The position numbers and the translations under genes are program-made. The notes beneath the pieces were generated by a model. It was not told where the DNA came from. It ran no database searches and saw only the letters and a list, made by a program, of their open reading frames with translations. DNA of 64,000 nucleotides. It comes from Leptobrachium leishanense. Taxonomy: Eukaryota > Chordata > Amphibia > Anura > Megophryidae. The number at the start of each line of letters is the position of its first letter. The first letter of the stretch is position 1. The stretch is from the NCBI GenBank assembly GCA_009667805.1, contig CM019068.1:5191218-5255217 (forward strand), in the 5' to 3' direction. Positions 12,501-23,078 of the stretch are shown piece by piece.

Positions 12501-13277
12501 TAACGTCTTCCGCTACTTCTGGTCTGGAGAGAAGGGATTCATTTAAACGCCATGGAGAGCGGCCTAATGGTGGTCGAGAATCAGGGTTTAGTTCGGTAAT
12601 GGGGGCATGGTCAGACCAGGACATGGATGCAATCGTGCTGTCAGATATTAAAGCCAATAAGTCAGCAGTAACAAAAAGGAAATCGATCCTAGAGTAAGTT
12701 TTGTGTGCTCCGGAGTAAACTGAGTAATCACTTTCGCTAGGGTGGAGAATACGCCAAATATCAAATAAGTGAAACTCCGCTAGTAGAGCAGAAAAATTAT
12801 GCACTGAGGAGCGCTGAGATCTAGTGAGTCGGGGAGGTAGATCAAGGGATTGGTTAAAGTCTCCGCAGACTACAAGTCTACCTGTTGAGACTTCCAGTAA
12901 TTTAACCATGGCTTTGCGGAGGAACGAGAATTGGCCAGCATTGGGACAGTAAAAATTAGCAATAGTGTGTTTTGTTTGGTTAATATCACATAGCAGGAAA
13001 AGGTAGCGCCCATTGGGGTCAGCGATCACCCTGTGTAGATTAAAGGTCACATTATGATGGATTAAAATGGAGACCCCTCTCGCCTTAACTGAGGCTGTAG
13101 CGTGGAAGTGATGGGGATAGGACGGTAAGTACAATTTGGGGTGGGCCGACGTTTTAAAGTGTGTCTCCTGGAGACACACTACGTCAGGGGGTGGTGACGC
13201 AGGTCTGCATATAATGAGTGTCTCTTATGCGGAATGTTCAACCCTTTTACATTCAACGAAACAATCTTAACAGTCAT
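9513..13277 (-). pseudogene. LINE ORF2: endonuclease, reverse transcriptase, Cys-rich end
   Basis: This is the enzyme for target-primed reverse transcription. Reading from ATG 13277: LNVKGLN, then a frameshift near 13190, then the endonuclease with QETHF, CGDFNQ, YSRID and MSWSDHAP. An in-frame TGA follows at 11979-11977. The reverse transcriptase has YRPISLLN, LDAEKAVDRL (palm motif A, with V where F is usual), TRQGCPLSPLLY and, after a frameshift near 11200, FADD (motif C). The C-terminal CWRCEEEEGTFFHIWWACP motif near 9905 needs one more frameshift and runs on to a stop at 9513. There are four breaks in total, each small, so this is a recently dead copy. Confidence 0.9.
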
Positions 13278-13848
13278 TTTACATCGCTATTATCAAATAC
13301 AAATAGGGCAGATAAGACATTAACCTGAGGGATGAAGTCCCCCAAAATTCAGGCATCAAATCAGAAGGGAAGAGTAAGATTACACTCAGAGATTCCCTAC
13401 TCTGGAGGGAACTCACTTGCATACGGTGTATCTAATAATGAAAGTGAAATGTAAAAAAATGGCATGGTGCAAACATAGACAGAAAGAAAAAAAAGAAAAA
13501 AGAAAGATAAGAGAAAGTCCCGGTCAGTAAGGACGGGGATCAGTGCGAACAGCACCAAAAAATGATCTACATCGGTTCTCCCAGGCCACATGGTGAATGG
13601 GCCAACCCTGGGAGTTTCAGGGGGAGAAAAGGGGGTTGAATTCCTCCAGTGGAATTCAATAGGTACTGAGAAGAAAAACAGATAGCGAGTCACCGCCAGG
13701 TAGGTCTCCCGCTCAAGTACTCAGAGAAAGCGGTTCGTCAAGCAAGGTAGATGTCAAAAACCCCTCCGGCAGGGACCCCAAAAAAGTAAAAGAAAAGGAG
13801 TCCAGCAACTTCGGACCAGCAAGAAAGGTCTCATTTCGTGGTGTTTAC

Positions 13849-14793
13849 TCAATGCCATTCCGGCGACACTTTCTGCGGAGATGGTGGGGTTTGATCTGGT
13901 GGAGTATATTCCCCTACCAGGTTCCACGACTGCAGGATAGCAAGGCCTTCCCGGACATCACGAAGTGTGGTCACCACTCCATTACGTGTTACCAGGAGTT
14001 TCAAGGGGAACCCCCAGCGGTATTGAATTTGGTGATTACGTAGAATCTTGGTCACTGGCAGGAAATCCTTACGTTTTGCCATGGTGGCGGCAGATAAATC
14101 AGGAAAGAGCAAGAGGTCGGAATATGGTGCAGGCAATCCAGCGGAGTTTCGCATAGCGGACAGGAGGGATTCTTTAATCCGAAAAAAGTGGACTCTCATT
14201 AAGACATCTCTTGATATCGATTGATCCAAGTGTCTCACTTTTGGGATACGATGTGCTCTATCAAGTTGTAAATCCGTGTCTAAGGCCTCTGGTAGCAGGG
14301 AACAGAACAGATTATGGAGGTATACGAGTAAGTCCGCAGGTTTAACCGTTTCAGGGATGCCATGCACTCGGATATTATTCCTGCGGGATCTATCTTCTAG
14401 GTCTGTCATCTTAAGGAGAAGGGTCTCATTCACCGATTTTAACTCTTTATAGGCGTCCACTAATTCGTTGTGGGCCAGGCACATTTCATCAGACTTAGAC
14501 TCTAGTGCATCAGTGCGCTCACCCAGATCTCGAACTTCTTGATGGAGAGTTGCAGTGATGGATCGAAAATCCTCCTGTATGGTGGCCCTGAGATCCTGGA
14601 GCAGGGTTTGAAGCTGTAGGCCCAAGGCAGGAGCCGAAGCAGATAGGGTCTGGAGTTGAGCTTCCCCCTCCTCCGATTTAGTCGATTTCGGGGAGCCTGC
14701 ATCGTGGGAGGCTTGGGCACCATCTTGCGGCCTATCCCGGGTCTTTCCCAGGTGCGATATTTCCACCACTTTTGGGGTCTTGCTGGGTGCCAT
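13849..14793 (-). CDS. LINE ORF1 protein (coiled coil + RRM), intact
   Basis: An uninterrupted 314-residue ORF1p-like protein. It has a basic start (MAPSKTPK), a low-complexity N-terminus, a heptad-rich coiled coil at about residues 75-135 with LGERTDALESK, the RRM signature DLEDRSRRNNIRVHGI, and a C-terminal domain with LQLDRAHRIPK and RVHFFRIKESL. L1 ORF1 proteins trimerise through the coiled coil and coat the element RNA. It precedes ORF2 by about 570 bases on the minus strand. The reading frame is open from ATG to stop, whereas the same gene in copy A (3446-1892) is frameshifted and split. Confidence 0.88.
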   Translation of the reverse strand: MAPSKTPKVVEISHLGKTRDRPQDGAQASHDAGSPKSTKSEEGEAQLQTLSASAPALGLQLQTLLQDLRATIQEDFRSITATLHQEVRDLGERTDALESKSDEMCLAHNELVDAYKELKSVNETLLLKMTDLEDRSRRNNIRVHGIPETVKPADLLVYLHNLFCSLLPEALDTDLQLDRAHRIPKVRHLDQSISRDVLMRVHFFRIKESLLSAMRNSAGLPAPYSDLLLFPDLSAATMAKRKDFLPVTKILRNHQIQYRWGFPLKLLVTRNGVVTTLRDVREGLAILQSWNLVGEYTPPDQTPPSPQKVSPEWH

Positions 14794-15335
14794 CTGGTGC
14801 CAGGGGGGTTCCAGAGCCAGTAGGGGTATAAGGCAGTAAAAACCGCCGCCGTTGTGAGCCGCTGGAGCAGGGAGATCAGCCGGGAAAAGCGGAGCTCAGG
14901 CTACATGCATCCGCTCAGTATGGCTGCCGGCCACACCCCCCCATTTTTTTTTGTTTTTAAATGTTTCTATACATCCTACAAATCCGCCACTTCCTGGGCA
15001 GGTTATGGGGACCTCCTAGGCACGATATTTGAAGGAATTTTTTCGTTTTTATTTTTAACCCTTATTTCATGGAAAACTCACTGTTCCTTTAAAAATGTTT
15101 TTTTTTTTACCTTTTTGTCCTTGTTTCCTGTCCTCCAGGGCACTACCCGGACCCCCATACACCTTTTATGGCAAATATCTTGCATATATTCCCTCTTGCA
15201 GGGCACTCTAAAAATCGAATGTTGAGTCCCATTGACTTGCATTGAGTTTGGTTCGTGTTCGCGTTCAAACTCGAACTTTTGAAATTGTTCGAGGTCGAAT
15301 GCAAACCGAACATGGGGGTGTTCGGCTCATCCCTA

Positions 15336-15966
15336 AACAGGATCAGATTAAGTGGATATGAGGTTATTGCTCATAGCAGCCCAGCGGCATACAGTACTTC
15401 CATTCCAGTCCTTGCTTTTGTCCCTCTCAGATTAGTTCAGGGTTTTAAGACTGCGACTAATGATAGATGGGGCAATTTTCTGCATTTAAAGTGTACACAG
15501 AAAATGCGTAATTTAGTTTAATGCCAGTGGAAAGATCAGTACAATAGGATGGATTGAGGAACACAATTTTCAGAACTGCAAAAGGGTAAGGTGAGTATTT
15601 CATGGAGTATCCCATCAAGGTCTATGTAACATCTCATATATTTTATAGATTGTGAGATATCACAAACCATGACTTTGTTTGACTTGCACCTGGTGCTACC
15701 AGGGAACTGATCAGTGGGCATTGTATTGCCCATTGTTGATATTCCAAGGAGTATAGTTATGGAGGTAGGGAACAGCGCTACTAAATCACACATAAATGTG
15801 GGTGATCAAACTCTATGGACCCAAAGAAATGTTGGTCAAAAATAGAGTCACAAAGGTCTGAGATACTTTATACAAAAGGAATCACTCCCAAATAGAACCT
15901 GATGGAGCTGTATAACTTTGAGACGTCCCATTCCAGTGATGCGTGTAGGGGACTTGGAGGATGGTA
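15336..15966. other. No recognised feature
   Basis: This is the flank between the hAT right end and the Tc1 left end. No ORF with family motifs, no terminal repeats and no tandem array are seen. It may be single-copy host sequence. Confidence 0.4.
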
Positions 15967-16100
15967 CAGTCAGGTCCAGAAATATTGGGACATCAACACA
16001 ATTCTAACACCTTTGGCTCTATACACCACCACAATGGAGTTGGAATGAAACAAACACAATGTGCTTTAACTGCAGACTGTCAGCTTTAATTTGAGGGTAT

Positions 16101-16595
16101 TGTGACGGGAGGAGAGGAGTGGTGTTTGAGGGACGGTATGTGTCCCCTCGAGTTTTGTCATATTGTTGGGACTAGCACTCCAGGCCGGAGTTTGGGTTCA
16201 GCTCAGGGCACACAAATCTCCGGGTTTTGCAGTTTTCCCTGGGGAGGCTTAATTGATTGATGGGTGCTGCTAGAGGGAAATAAAAGCAGGAAGTGAGGTT
16301 CATTCAGGTCTCCACCCTGGGACTCAGACCAGCTACTGAGGAAGCAAAGCTGAACCAGAGATCAGGCTGCAAAAAGGAAAGGTTGGAATACACTTTGTTG
16401 TCTGAAACGCTAGTGAGGGAAAACCTTAACTGTTTAGTTAGTGCCTGACAGGCAAGGGTATTGTTTTGTTTTGTTTCTTGACCTGTATGCAGCTCTTGAA
16501 TAAAAGTACAGAGGGCTGTACATTGTAAAGAAATCCTGCGATTGGGACTACCTTTATCCTGGGAAGGGTACCCCCCATTTGAGCTGTACCCCACA
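16101..16595 (+). repeat. 5' LTR of Gmr1-like element
   Basis: The 495-base LTR has TG...CA ends. It carries an AATAAAAG box about 180 bases in, and a second AATAAA near 16498 that can act as polyadenylation signal. Confidence 0.93.
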
Positions 16596-16616
16596 TATGG
16601 TGGAGAATGCGGGCAA
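16596..16616 (+). promoter_or_regulatory. Probable primer-binding site
   Basis: TGGTGGAGAATGCGGGC starts three bases after the 5' LTR (16598). The second Gmr1-like element has a comparable block, TTGGTGTTTGGATGCGGGC, directly after its 5' LTR (minus, about 31436-31418). The position and shared TGGTG/ATGCGGGC support a primer-binding site; the tRNA was not identified. Confidence 0.6.
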
Positions 16617-16628
16617 CGCCCGGAGTAC

Positions 16629-17345
16629 ATGACAAGTGACGATATGGACGACGTAGTGAAAGCCCTGGTACAGGCCACAGCGGCCCAACAGGAGACCAAC
16701 CGACAGATGCAGGCTGACCGGGATCTCCTCCGCCAGATGCTGGAGGTTCAGCAAGCCGCCCAACAAACGGACAGAGTGAACCAGCGGGAAGACCGGGAGG
16801 TACTCCAGGAGTTGGCCAAGGGCCTCATAGAACTAAGACAAAACCGTGCGGTCTCCAAGCCGGTGGTGCCCAAAGTAAAGAGTGCCAACCAGTTGCTTCA
16901 GAAGACTACTACGACAGATGACGTGGAGGCCTACCTCACTACTTTCGAAAGAACCGCCGAACGAGAAGGCTGGCCGAAGGAGGAGTGGGCCGGTTTACTG
17001 GCACCATTTCTAACAGGGGAACCTCAGAAGGCCTACTTCGATCTGGAGCCAGAAGCGGCCCGGAAATACGACACCCTGAAAGCTGAGATCCTAGCAAGAC
17101 TGGGAGTAACGACGGCTGTTCACGCCCAGCGCGTGCACCAATGGCGCTATGTAGCGGAAAAAGCCCCGAGGTCACAGATGTTTGACCTCGTACACCTTAC
17201 CAGAAAGTGGCTACAGCCAGAGACCTTGACCCCACCGGAGATCGTAGAACGAGTAGTGATGGACCAGTATTTGCGGGCGCTTCCGGGCCCCCTGAGGAAA
17301 TGGGTCGGCTACGGGAACCCAAAAACTCCTCGGCCAAAACCATAG
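16629..17345 (+). pseudogene. Gag with SCAN-related capsid domain, 3' deleted
   Basis: This is a structural capsid protein of the retrotransposon. The ORF starts at ATG 16629 (MTSDDMDD), has a glutamine-rich helical N-terminus, and then the capsid core with DDVEAYLTTFER, LAPFLTGEPQKAYFDL, RVHQWRY and DLVHLTRKWL. This resembles the SCAN domain of vertebrate zinc-finger proteins, which is thought to come from a Gmr1-like Gag. The frame runs into a deletion junction near 17320 and stops at 17345, so the zinc knuckle is missing. The homologous Gag at 31357-30635 shares APFLTG, PQKAYFDL and DLVHLTR. Confidence 0.88.
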
Positions 17346-19540
17346 CCAAAGAACTGGTCCAAGTGTTTAGCCGGGTAGGCATTCCGAAAGAGATACTAAA
17401 GGACCAGGGTACCCCTTTTATGTCGAAGGTGACCAAGGAGTTGTGTAGGTTGTTTAAAATCTCCCATCTGCGCACATCTGTATACCACCCCCAAACCGAC
17501 GGGCTAGTGGAGAGGTTCAATAAAACCCTAAAAAATATGTTAAAAAAAGTCGTGGACAAAGATGGGAGGAACTGGGACTTCTTACTCCCGTATCTCATGT
17601 TTGCCATCCGAGAGGTGCCCCAGGCCTCTACGGGCTACTCCCCCTTTGAGCTCGTATATGGCAGGCATCCCAGAGGACTCCTAGATATTGCCAAGGAGAC
17701 GTGGGAGGGTCAGACCACCCCTTTTAAGACTGTCATTGAGCATGTGTCCATGATGCAGGACAGGATTGCCGCCGTTATGCCCCTGGTGAGGGAACATATG
17801 GAGCAAGCCCAGGAAGCCCAGAGGAGGGTGTATAATCGGGGGGCGAAAATGCGTAGTTTCAACCCCGGGGATAAGGTCTTAGTGTTGGTCCCAACGGCTG
17901 AGAGCAAATTCCTAGCAAAGTGGCAAAGCCCTTATGAGATAGCCGGAAAAAAAAGTGAAGTAAACTATAAAGTCCTCCAACCCGGTAGAAGGAAGACAGA
18001 ACAAATCTACCATATAAATCTCCTGAAGCTGTGGAAGGACCGGGAGGCCCTGCTGAGCACCCCAGCTACTTCAAACCCCATGGCTCGCCCCACACCTGAG
18101 GTTCCTATCGCCGACACATTGTCGGTGGCTCAACGCAATGAGGTGAAGGAATTTTTGAGGGGAAACACTGATTTCTTTTCAGAGATGCCAGGACTAACCA
18201 CGGTGGTTCACCATGACATAGTGGTTGAACCTGGGGTTCGCATAAATGTTAAACCCTATAGGATCCCAGAAACCAGGCGGGAGGCCGTCTCGGCAGAAAT
18301 TAAGAAAATGTTAGCCTTGGGTATAATTGAAGAGTCCCATAGCGACTGGTCGAGCCCCATAGTGCTGGTGCCAAAACCAGATGGGAGTATCTGTTTCTGC
18401 AATGACTTTAGGAAACTGAACGCTGTATCGAGATTTGATGCGTACCCTATGCCCCGGGTGGATGAGCTTATCGACCAACTGGGTACGGCCCGATACATAA
18501 CTACCCTGGATTTGACGAAGGGGTACTGGCAGATACCCCTGACAAACCGGGCCAGGGAAAAGACCGCCTTTTCCACCCCGGATGGGTCGTTCCAATATAC
18601 GCGAATGCCCTTTGGCTTACACGGGGCCCCTGCTTCATTCCAAAGGTTAATGGATAGGCTATTGAAGGCACACCGACGGTATGCCGCCGTGTACCTAGAC
18701 GATGTGGTGATCCATAGTCCTGACTGGCAGACGCACTTGGTACGAGTACAGGCCGTAGTCGATTCGCTGAAGGAGGCAGGTCTCACGGCAAACCCTAAGA
18801 AATGTGCCATAGGCTCGGAAGAGGCCAAATACTTGGGATACGTCATTGGACGGGGGCTAGTTAAGCCACAAATCGACAAGGTGGAGGCTATTCAAAAATG
18901 GCCCAGCCCCAGAATAAGAAGCAAGTCCGGGCCTTTCTAGGGATCACCGGCTACTACTGCCGCTTTGTCCAAAATTTTGCCACCATGGCCTCCCCATTGA
19001 CCGACCTGACCAAGGGTACGAAGTCGGGGTTGGTACGATGGAGCCCTGAGGCTGATAGTGCCTTCAAAGACTTGAAGCGGGCGTTATGCACACAACCCGT
19101 GCTGGTGGCCCCTGATTTTTCAGGGGACTTTGTAGTCCAGACTGATGCTTCGAAAGTGGGTCTGGGGGCGGTTTTATCCCAGGTACGGGAGGGGGAGGAA
19201 CACCCGGTGGTCTACCTAAGCAGGAAACTCAACAGGCACAAGCAGAACTACGCGATCGTTGAGAAGGAATGCTTAGCAATTAAATGGTCCCTGGACGCTC
19301 TTAGGTATTACTTGTTGGGCCGACAGTTCCGGCTCATCACCGATCACAGCCCGTTGCAGTGGATGTGCAATAGTAAGGAAAGAAACTCCCGCGTTACGAG
19401 ATGGTTCTTGGCCTTACAAGCCTTTCGGTTCACGGTGGAACACAGGGCTGGGAGGTTGCAGGCTAACGCGGATGCGCTGTCACGGGCCCCCAACCCTATT
19501 GTTGCGTTTGCTCAGCCACGGGGGCTGGAGCAGAGGGGGG
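17320..19540 (+). pseudogene. Pol: integrase, then reverse transcriptase and RNase H
   Basis: Directly after the deletion junction comes an integrase core without its zinc domain and first catalytic aspartate: LKDQGTPFMSKV (second D), YHPQTDGLVERFNKTL (with the catalytic E) and a C-terminal domain with KWQSPYEI. The reverse transcriptase follows in the same frame: DWSSPIVLVPKPDGS, CNDFRKLN, TLDLTKGYWQIPL, TRMPFGLHGAPASFQ and the catalytic VYLDD near 18695. One base is missing near 18911, so the RNase H lies in another frame: FLGITGYYCRF, QTDASKVGLGAVLSQ, TDHSPLQW and NADALSRA. The ORF ends just before the purine-rich stretch and 3' LTR. Confidence 0.9.
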
Positions 19541-19544
19541 GATA

Positions 19545-20044
19545 TGTGACGGGAGGAGAGGAGTGGTGTTTGAGGGACGGTATGTGTCCCCTCGAGTTTT
19601 GTCATATTGTTGGAACTAGCACTCCAGGCCGGAGTTTGGGTTCAGCTCAGGGCACACAAATCTCCGGGTTTTGCAGTTTTCCCTGGGGAGGCTTAATTGA
19701 TTGATGGGTGCTGCTAGAGGGAAATAAAAGCAGGAAGTGAGGTTCATTCAGGTCTCCACCCTGGGACTCAGACCAGCTACTGAGGGAGCAAAGCTGAACC
19801 AGAGATCAGGCTGCAAAAAGGAAAGGTTGGAATACACTTTGTTGTCTGAAACGCTAGTGAGGGAAAACCTTAACTGTTTAGTTAGTGCCGGACAGGCAAG
19901 GGTATTGTTTTGTTTTGTTTTGTTTCTTGCCCTGTATGCAGCTCTTGAATAAAAGTACAGAGGGCTGTACATTGTAAAGAAATCCTGCGATTGGGACTAC
20001 CTTTATCCTGGGAAGGGTACCCCCCATTTGAGCTGTACCCCACA
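19545..20044 (+). repeat. 3' LTR of Gmr1-like element
   Basis: The 500-base LTR is preceded by a purine-rich tract (GAGCAGAGGGGGGGA, about 19528-19542) that fits a polypurine tract. Compared with the 5' LTR it has one extra TTTTG unit in a T/G run and four substitutions. Confidence 0.93.
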
Positions 20045-20272
20045 GTATGTACATCCAACTCAGGTGAACGGTGTAGGACTTACAGCAGTTTGCAGATGTG
20101 CCTCCCACTTGTTAAGGGACCAAAAGTAATGGGACAATTGGCTTCTCAGTTGTTCCATGGCCAGGTGTGTGATATTCCCTCATTACCCCAATTACAATGT
20201 GCAGATAAAAGGCCCAGAGTTCATTTCAAGTGTGCTATTTGCATTTGGAATCTGTTGCTGTCAACTTTCAAG

Positions 20273-21309
20273 ATGAGATCCAAAGAGCTGTCACTATCAG
20301 TGAAGCAAGCCATCATTAGGCTGAAGAAACAAAACAAACCCATCAGAGAGATAGCAAGAACATTAGGTGTGGCCAAAACAACTGTTTGGAACATTCTCAA
20401 AAAGAAGGAACGCACCGGTGAGCTCAGCAACACCAAAAGACCCGGGAGACCACAGAAAACAACTGTGGTGGATGACCGAAGAATTCTTTCCCTGGTGAAG
20501 AAAACACCCTTCCCAACAGCTGGCCAGATCAAGAACACTCTCCAGGAGGTAGGTGTATGTGTGTCAAAGTCAACAATCAAGAGAAGACTTCACCAGAGTG
20601 AATACAGAGCGTTCACCACAAGATGTAAACCATTGGTGAGCCTCAAAAACAGGAAGGCCAGATTAGAGTTTGCCAAACAACACCTAACAAAGCCTTCACA
20701 GTTCTGGAACAAGATCCTATGGACAGATGAGACCAAGATCAACTTGTACCAGAGTGATAGGAAGAGAAGAGTATGGAGAAGGAAAGGAACTGCTCATGAT
20801 CCTAAGCATACCACCTTATCAGTGAAGCATGGAGGTGGTAGTGTCATGGCGTGGGCATGTATGTCTGCCAATGGAACTGGTTCTCTTGTATTTATTGATG
20901 ATGTGACGCTGACAAAAGCAGCAGGATGAATTCTGAAGTGTTTCGGGCAATATTATCTGCTCACATTCAGCCAAATGCTGCAGAACTCATTGGACGGCGC
21001 TTCACAATGCAGATGGACAATGACCCAAAGCATACTGCAAAAGCAAGCAAAGAGTTTTTGAAGGGACAGAAGTGGAATGTTATGCAATGGCCAAGTCAAT
21101 CACCTGACCTGAATCCCATTGAGCATGCATTTCACTTGCTGAAGACAAAACTGAAGGGAAAATGCCCCAAGAACAAGCAGGAACTGAAGACAGTTGCAGT
21201 AGAGGCCTGGCAGAGCATCACCAGGGATGAAACCCAGCGTCTGGTGATGTCTATGCGTTCCAGACTTCAGGCTGTGATTGACTGCAAAGGATTTGCATCC
21301 AAGTATTAA
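20273..21309 (+). pseudogene. Tc1 transposase (DD34E), one frameshift
   Basis: DNA transposase acting at the TA-flanked inverted repeats. ATG 20273 opens MRSKELSLSVKQ; a paired-type helix-turn-helix follows (IREIARTLGVAKTTVWNIL), then the GRP linker (KRPGRPQKT) and a second helix-turn-helix (SKSTIKRRL). Catalytic residues: D in LWTDETKINLY, D in MQMDNDPKH, and E in SPDLNPIEH, with exactly 34 residues between the second D and the E. One base is missing near 20907, which shifts the frame after VFIDDVT; the rest continues from about 20926 to the stop at 21309 (GFASKY). Copy B keeps the base at that point. Confidence 0.93.
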
Positions 21310-21562
21310 GAAGGGAAAGTTTTATTTATGATTATTATTCTGTCCCATTACCTTTGGTCCCTTAACAAGTGGGGGCACATCTGCAAACTGCTGTAAGTCC
21401 TACACCGTTCACCTGAGTTGGATGTACATACCCTCAAATTAAAGCTGACAGTCTGCAGTTAGAGCACATTGTGTTTGTTTCATTCCAACTCCATTGTGGT
21501 GGTGTATAGAGCCAAAGATGTTACAATTGTGTCCATGTCCCAATATTTCTGGACCTGACTGT

Positions 21563-22167
21563 ATGTGAAAATTATTATTACAAAATAATTACAAAATTAA
21601 GGTTTGGTTGCCTCATTTAATACACCTCTATATGGGCCAGGGGTTGACTGGGCCGGGGGGCAGGGGGACAAGTGCCACCCAGACCGCCTCTGCCTGGCCC
21701 CTCCTGCACCTTATTGCCGGCCGCCGACCGCAGTGTGCTTCCTCCGAGCGGCCGCTGGCTTGAAACTCTGCCGCTCACGTGGGTTCTTGTGTGGGTTCCG
21801 TGGGTCAGTCGTGCACTGTAAACACGGAGAAAAAAATAAGCCCTGTAAATGTGCACTAAAACGTAACTTTATAAAAAGTAAAACAAACAGCAAGTAACAG
21901 CTGGGTTAACAGTTTAACAAATTAAGATCCTGCGATAGCAGCATATACAACTTGGCTCTTACAGTTAACCACTTATGTATCTGCGTCTTGCATAGACACG
22001 TAGGAAAGTAGTGCCATCAAGAGACAAAAGATATCAATCTGTAGAAACTTGGTCACAGGTGGTTTTTACATTTCACTGACAGGGGCAAAGGTACTGCCAT
22101 CCAAGTGTTCTGACAATTTTGGTGAAAAATCAGTTGGGGAACAATGCACATGGGGTTAGGATGCAAT
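21563..22167. other. No recognised feature
   Basis: This flank of the Tc1 element contains a GC-rich patch (about 21640-21790), but no family motif, array or inverted repeat was recognised. Confidence 0.4.
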
Positions 22168-23078
22168 CAGGGTTATCCAAAGAGATCCGAATGGCTGGAG
22201 AAAGGTAACCGAACGCTGAAATTCAGGTTACGGTTACCTTTTCTGGCCATTCGGCTATTCAGAGAGCAGGCAATTCGCCAAGTCCTGGCGAATTGCCTGC
22301 ACATACGGTGCCTGTTCGGTGCCTGTTCGAGGGCAGTGAAATCCCCATGAAAAAGCACTGCTTCGGTTATTCAGAGAACACAAACCAGCAGTGAAAGGTT
22401 CCCCTAATGTCCTGCCATTCGGTGGTTTCATTCGGCAGGTTTATTCAGGCGAATCCCATAGGCTTCAATGTTAAAAATATTCCCGTTTTAATCCAATATC
22501 TAATAAACCGTTCATTATAAAATTCTGCAGTAAAGAGTCTCTTTATTTATAGATTTTTTAAGATCTTTTAAGCATTTTTCTGGATTTTTATTTGTTTTAA
22601 AAAAATTCAGATTTTTTTTAACTTAACTTATTGTTTCTGTCACAGTCCTTTTTATTCTCATTCATTGGATTTTATAAGTAAATTTCAGACATTTTCGCTC
22701 AGTAGTGTCTTTGCAAACAGCGTTTCATTTTCAAACATTCAAGCAAACTGTTTTTCTAATTTATTCACTGCATTTGTCTGCGGAGTCTGCTTTTTCCGGC
22801 GGCTGCGCTGCGTGTGATCGGCTCCTGCTCGAGTTTTTCGGGCGTTTTCGCCGGGTTAATCCAGATGTTTTTGCAGGTTTTCGGTGGGCAATCGCTGGGT
22901 TTTGCAGTTAGTTTTCGCCGGGTTTGCGGCTACCTTTCCGTGCAATTCGGGGACCCTGTGGTGCTTGCTGAATACACCGCAGGGTCGCCGAAATGGGATC
23001 GGCAAAAGGAACCGAATTGAAGAGGACAAAAAGTCACTGAACGTGCGGTGACTTTTCGATTCTCTTTGAATTACCCTG
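22168..23078 (+). mobile_element. CAGGGTTATTC-type non-autonomous element, copy 1
   Basis: The ends are CAGGGTTATCCAAAGAGATC and the inverse TCTCTTTGAATTACCCTG. The 911-base interior has no transposase but includes GGTTATTCAGAGAACACAA, TTTATTCAGGCGAATCCCAT and an ATCTAATAAAC block shared with 44543-47257 (inverted) and, in part, with 33050-33160. Several short internal palindromes repeat the terminal motif. Flanking bases do not show a clear target duplication, so the superfamily stays open; CAGGG ends suggest hAT. Confidence 0.7.

Larger units (their letters stand above)
9309..14941 (-). mobile_element. Near full-length L1/Tx1-type LINE copy B
   Basis: A 5.6-kb non-LTR retrotransposon in minus orientation with a short leader (14941-14794), intact ORF1, a complete but broken ORF2, and a 3' end with an AATAAA signal (TTTATT at 9325-9330 on plus) followed by an A-rich tail. 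It is inserted in the hAT element. The related hAT region at about 37560-37610 (inverted) shows the unbroken site around CATTTTTT. CATTTTTTT is found at 9300-9308 and again at 14942, consistent with a short target duplication merged with the tail. It is the least decayed LINE in the window. Confidence 0.9.
4456..15335 (+). mobile_element. hAT transposon copy 1, split by a LINE
   Basis: The left end is TAGGGATGAGCTGTTCGG at 4456 and the right end is the inverse, TTCGGCTCATCCCTA, at 15335. Between them lie a promoter, a 68-bp tandem array, a BED-finger hAT transposase (5577-8733) and a 3' region, then a 5.6-kb LINE at 9309-14941. The uninterrupted form of the 3' region is seen in inverted orientation at 37213-37720, which proves that 9309-14941 is an insertion. 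The 8-bp flanks do not match (ATGATGAC and AACAGGAT). So either one terminus comes from a different insertion or the flanks were rearranged. A deleted second copy lies at 34715-41136 (minus). Confidence 0.8.
16101..20044 (+). mobile_element. Gmr1-like Ty3/gypsy LTR retrotransposon, deleted, young
   Basis: The LTRs at 16101-16595 and 19545-20044 begin TGTGACGGG and end CCCCACA. The 4-bp target GTAT is duplicated at 16097-16100 and 20045-20048; the empty site is visible at 33840-33860. Inside are a SCAN-like Gag, then integrase, then reverse transcriptase and RNase H. Integrase before reverse transcriptase is the Ty1/copia-type order known among Ty3/gypsy elements only in the Gmr1 group. A deletion near 17320 removed the Gag end, protease and integrase N-terminus. 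The two LTRs differ by four substitutions and one 5-bp indel, so insertion is recent. Confidence 0.93.
15967..21560 (+). mobile_element. Tc1-type transposon copy A, split by an LTR element
   Basis: The ends are CAGTCAGGTCCAGAAATATT and its inverse at 21560, flanked by TA dinucleotides (15965-15966, 21561-21562), as expected for Tc1/mariner. The terminal inverted repeats are long, about 215 bases, running from 15967 to about 20130 once the LTR element at 16101-20044 is removed. The element itself is about 1.65 kb and contains one transposase gene. Copy B at 33717 shows the left repeat without the insertion. Confidence 0.93.
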
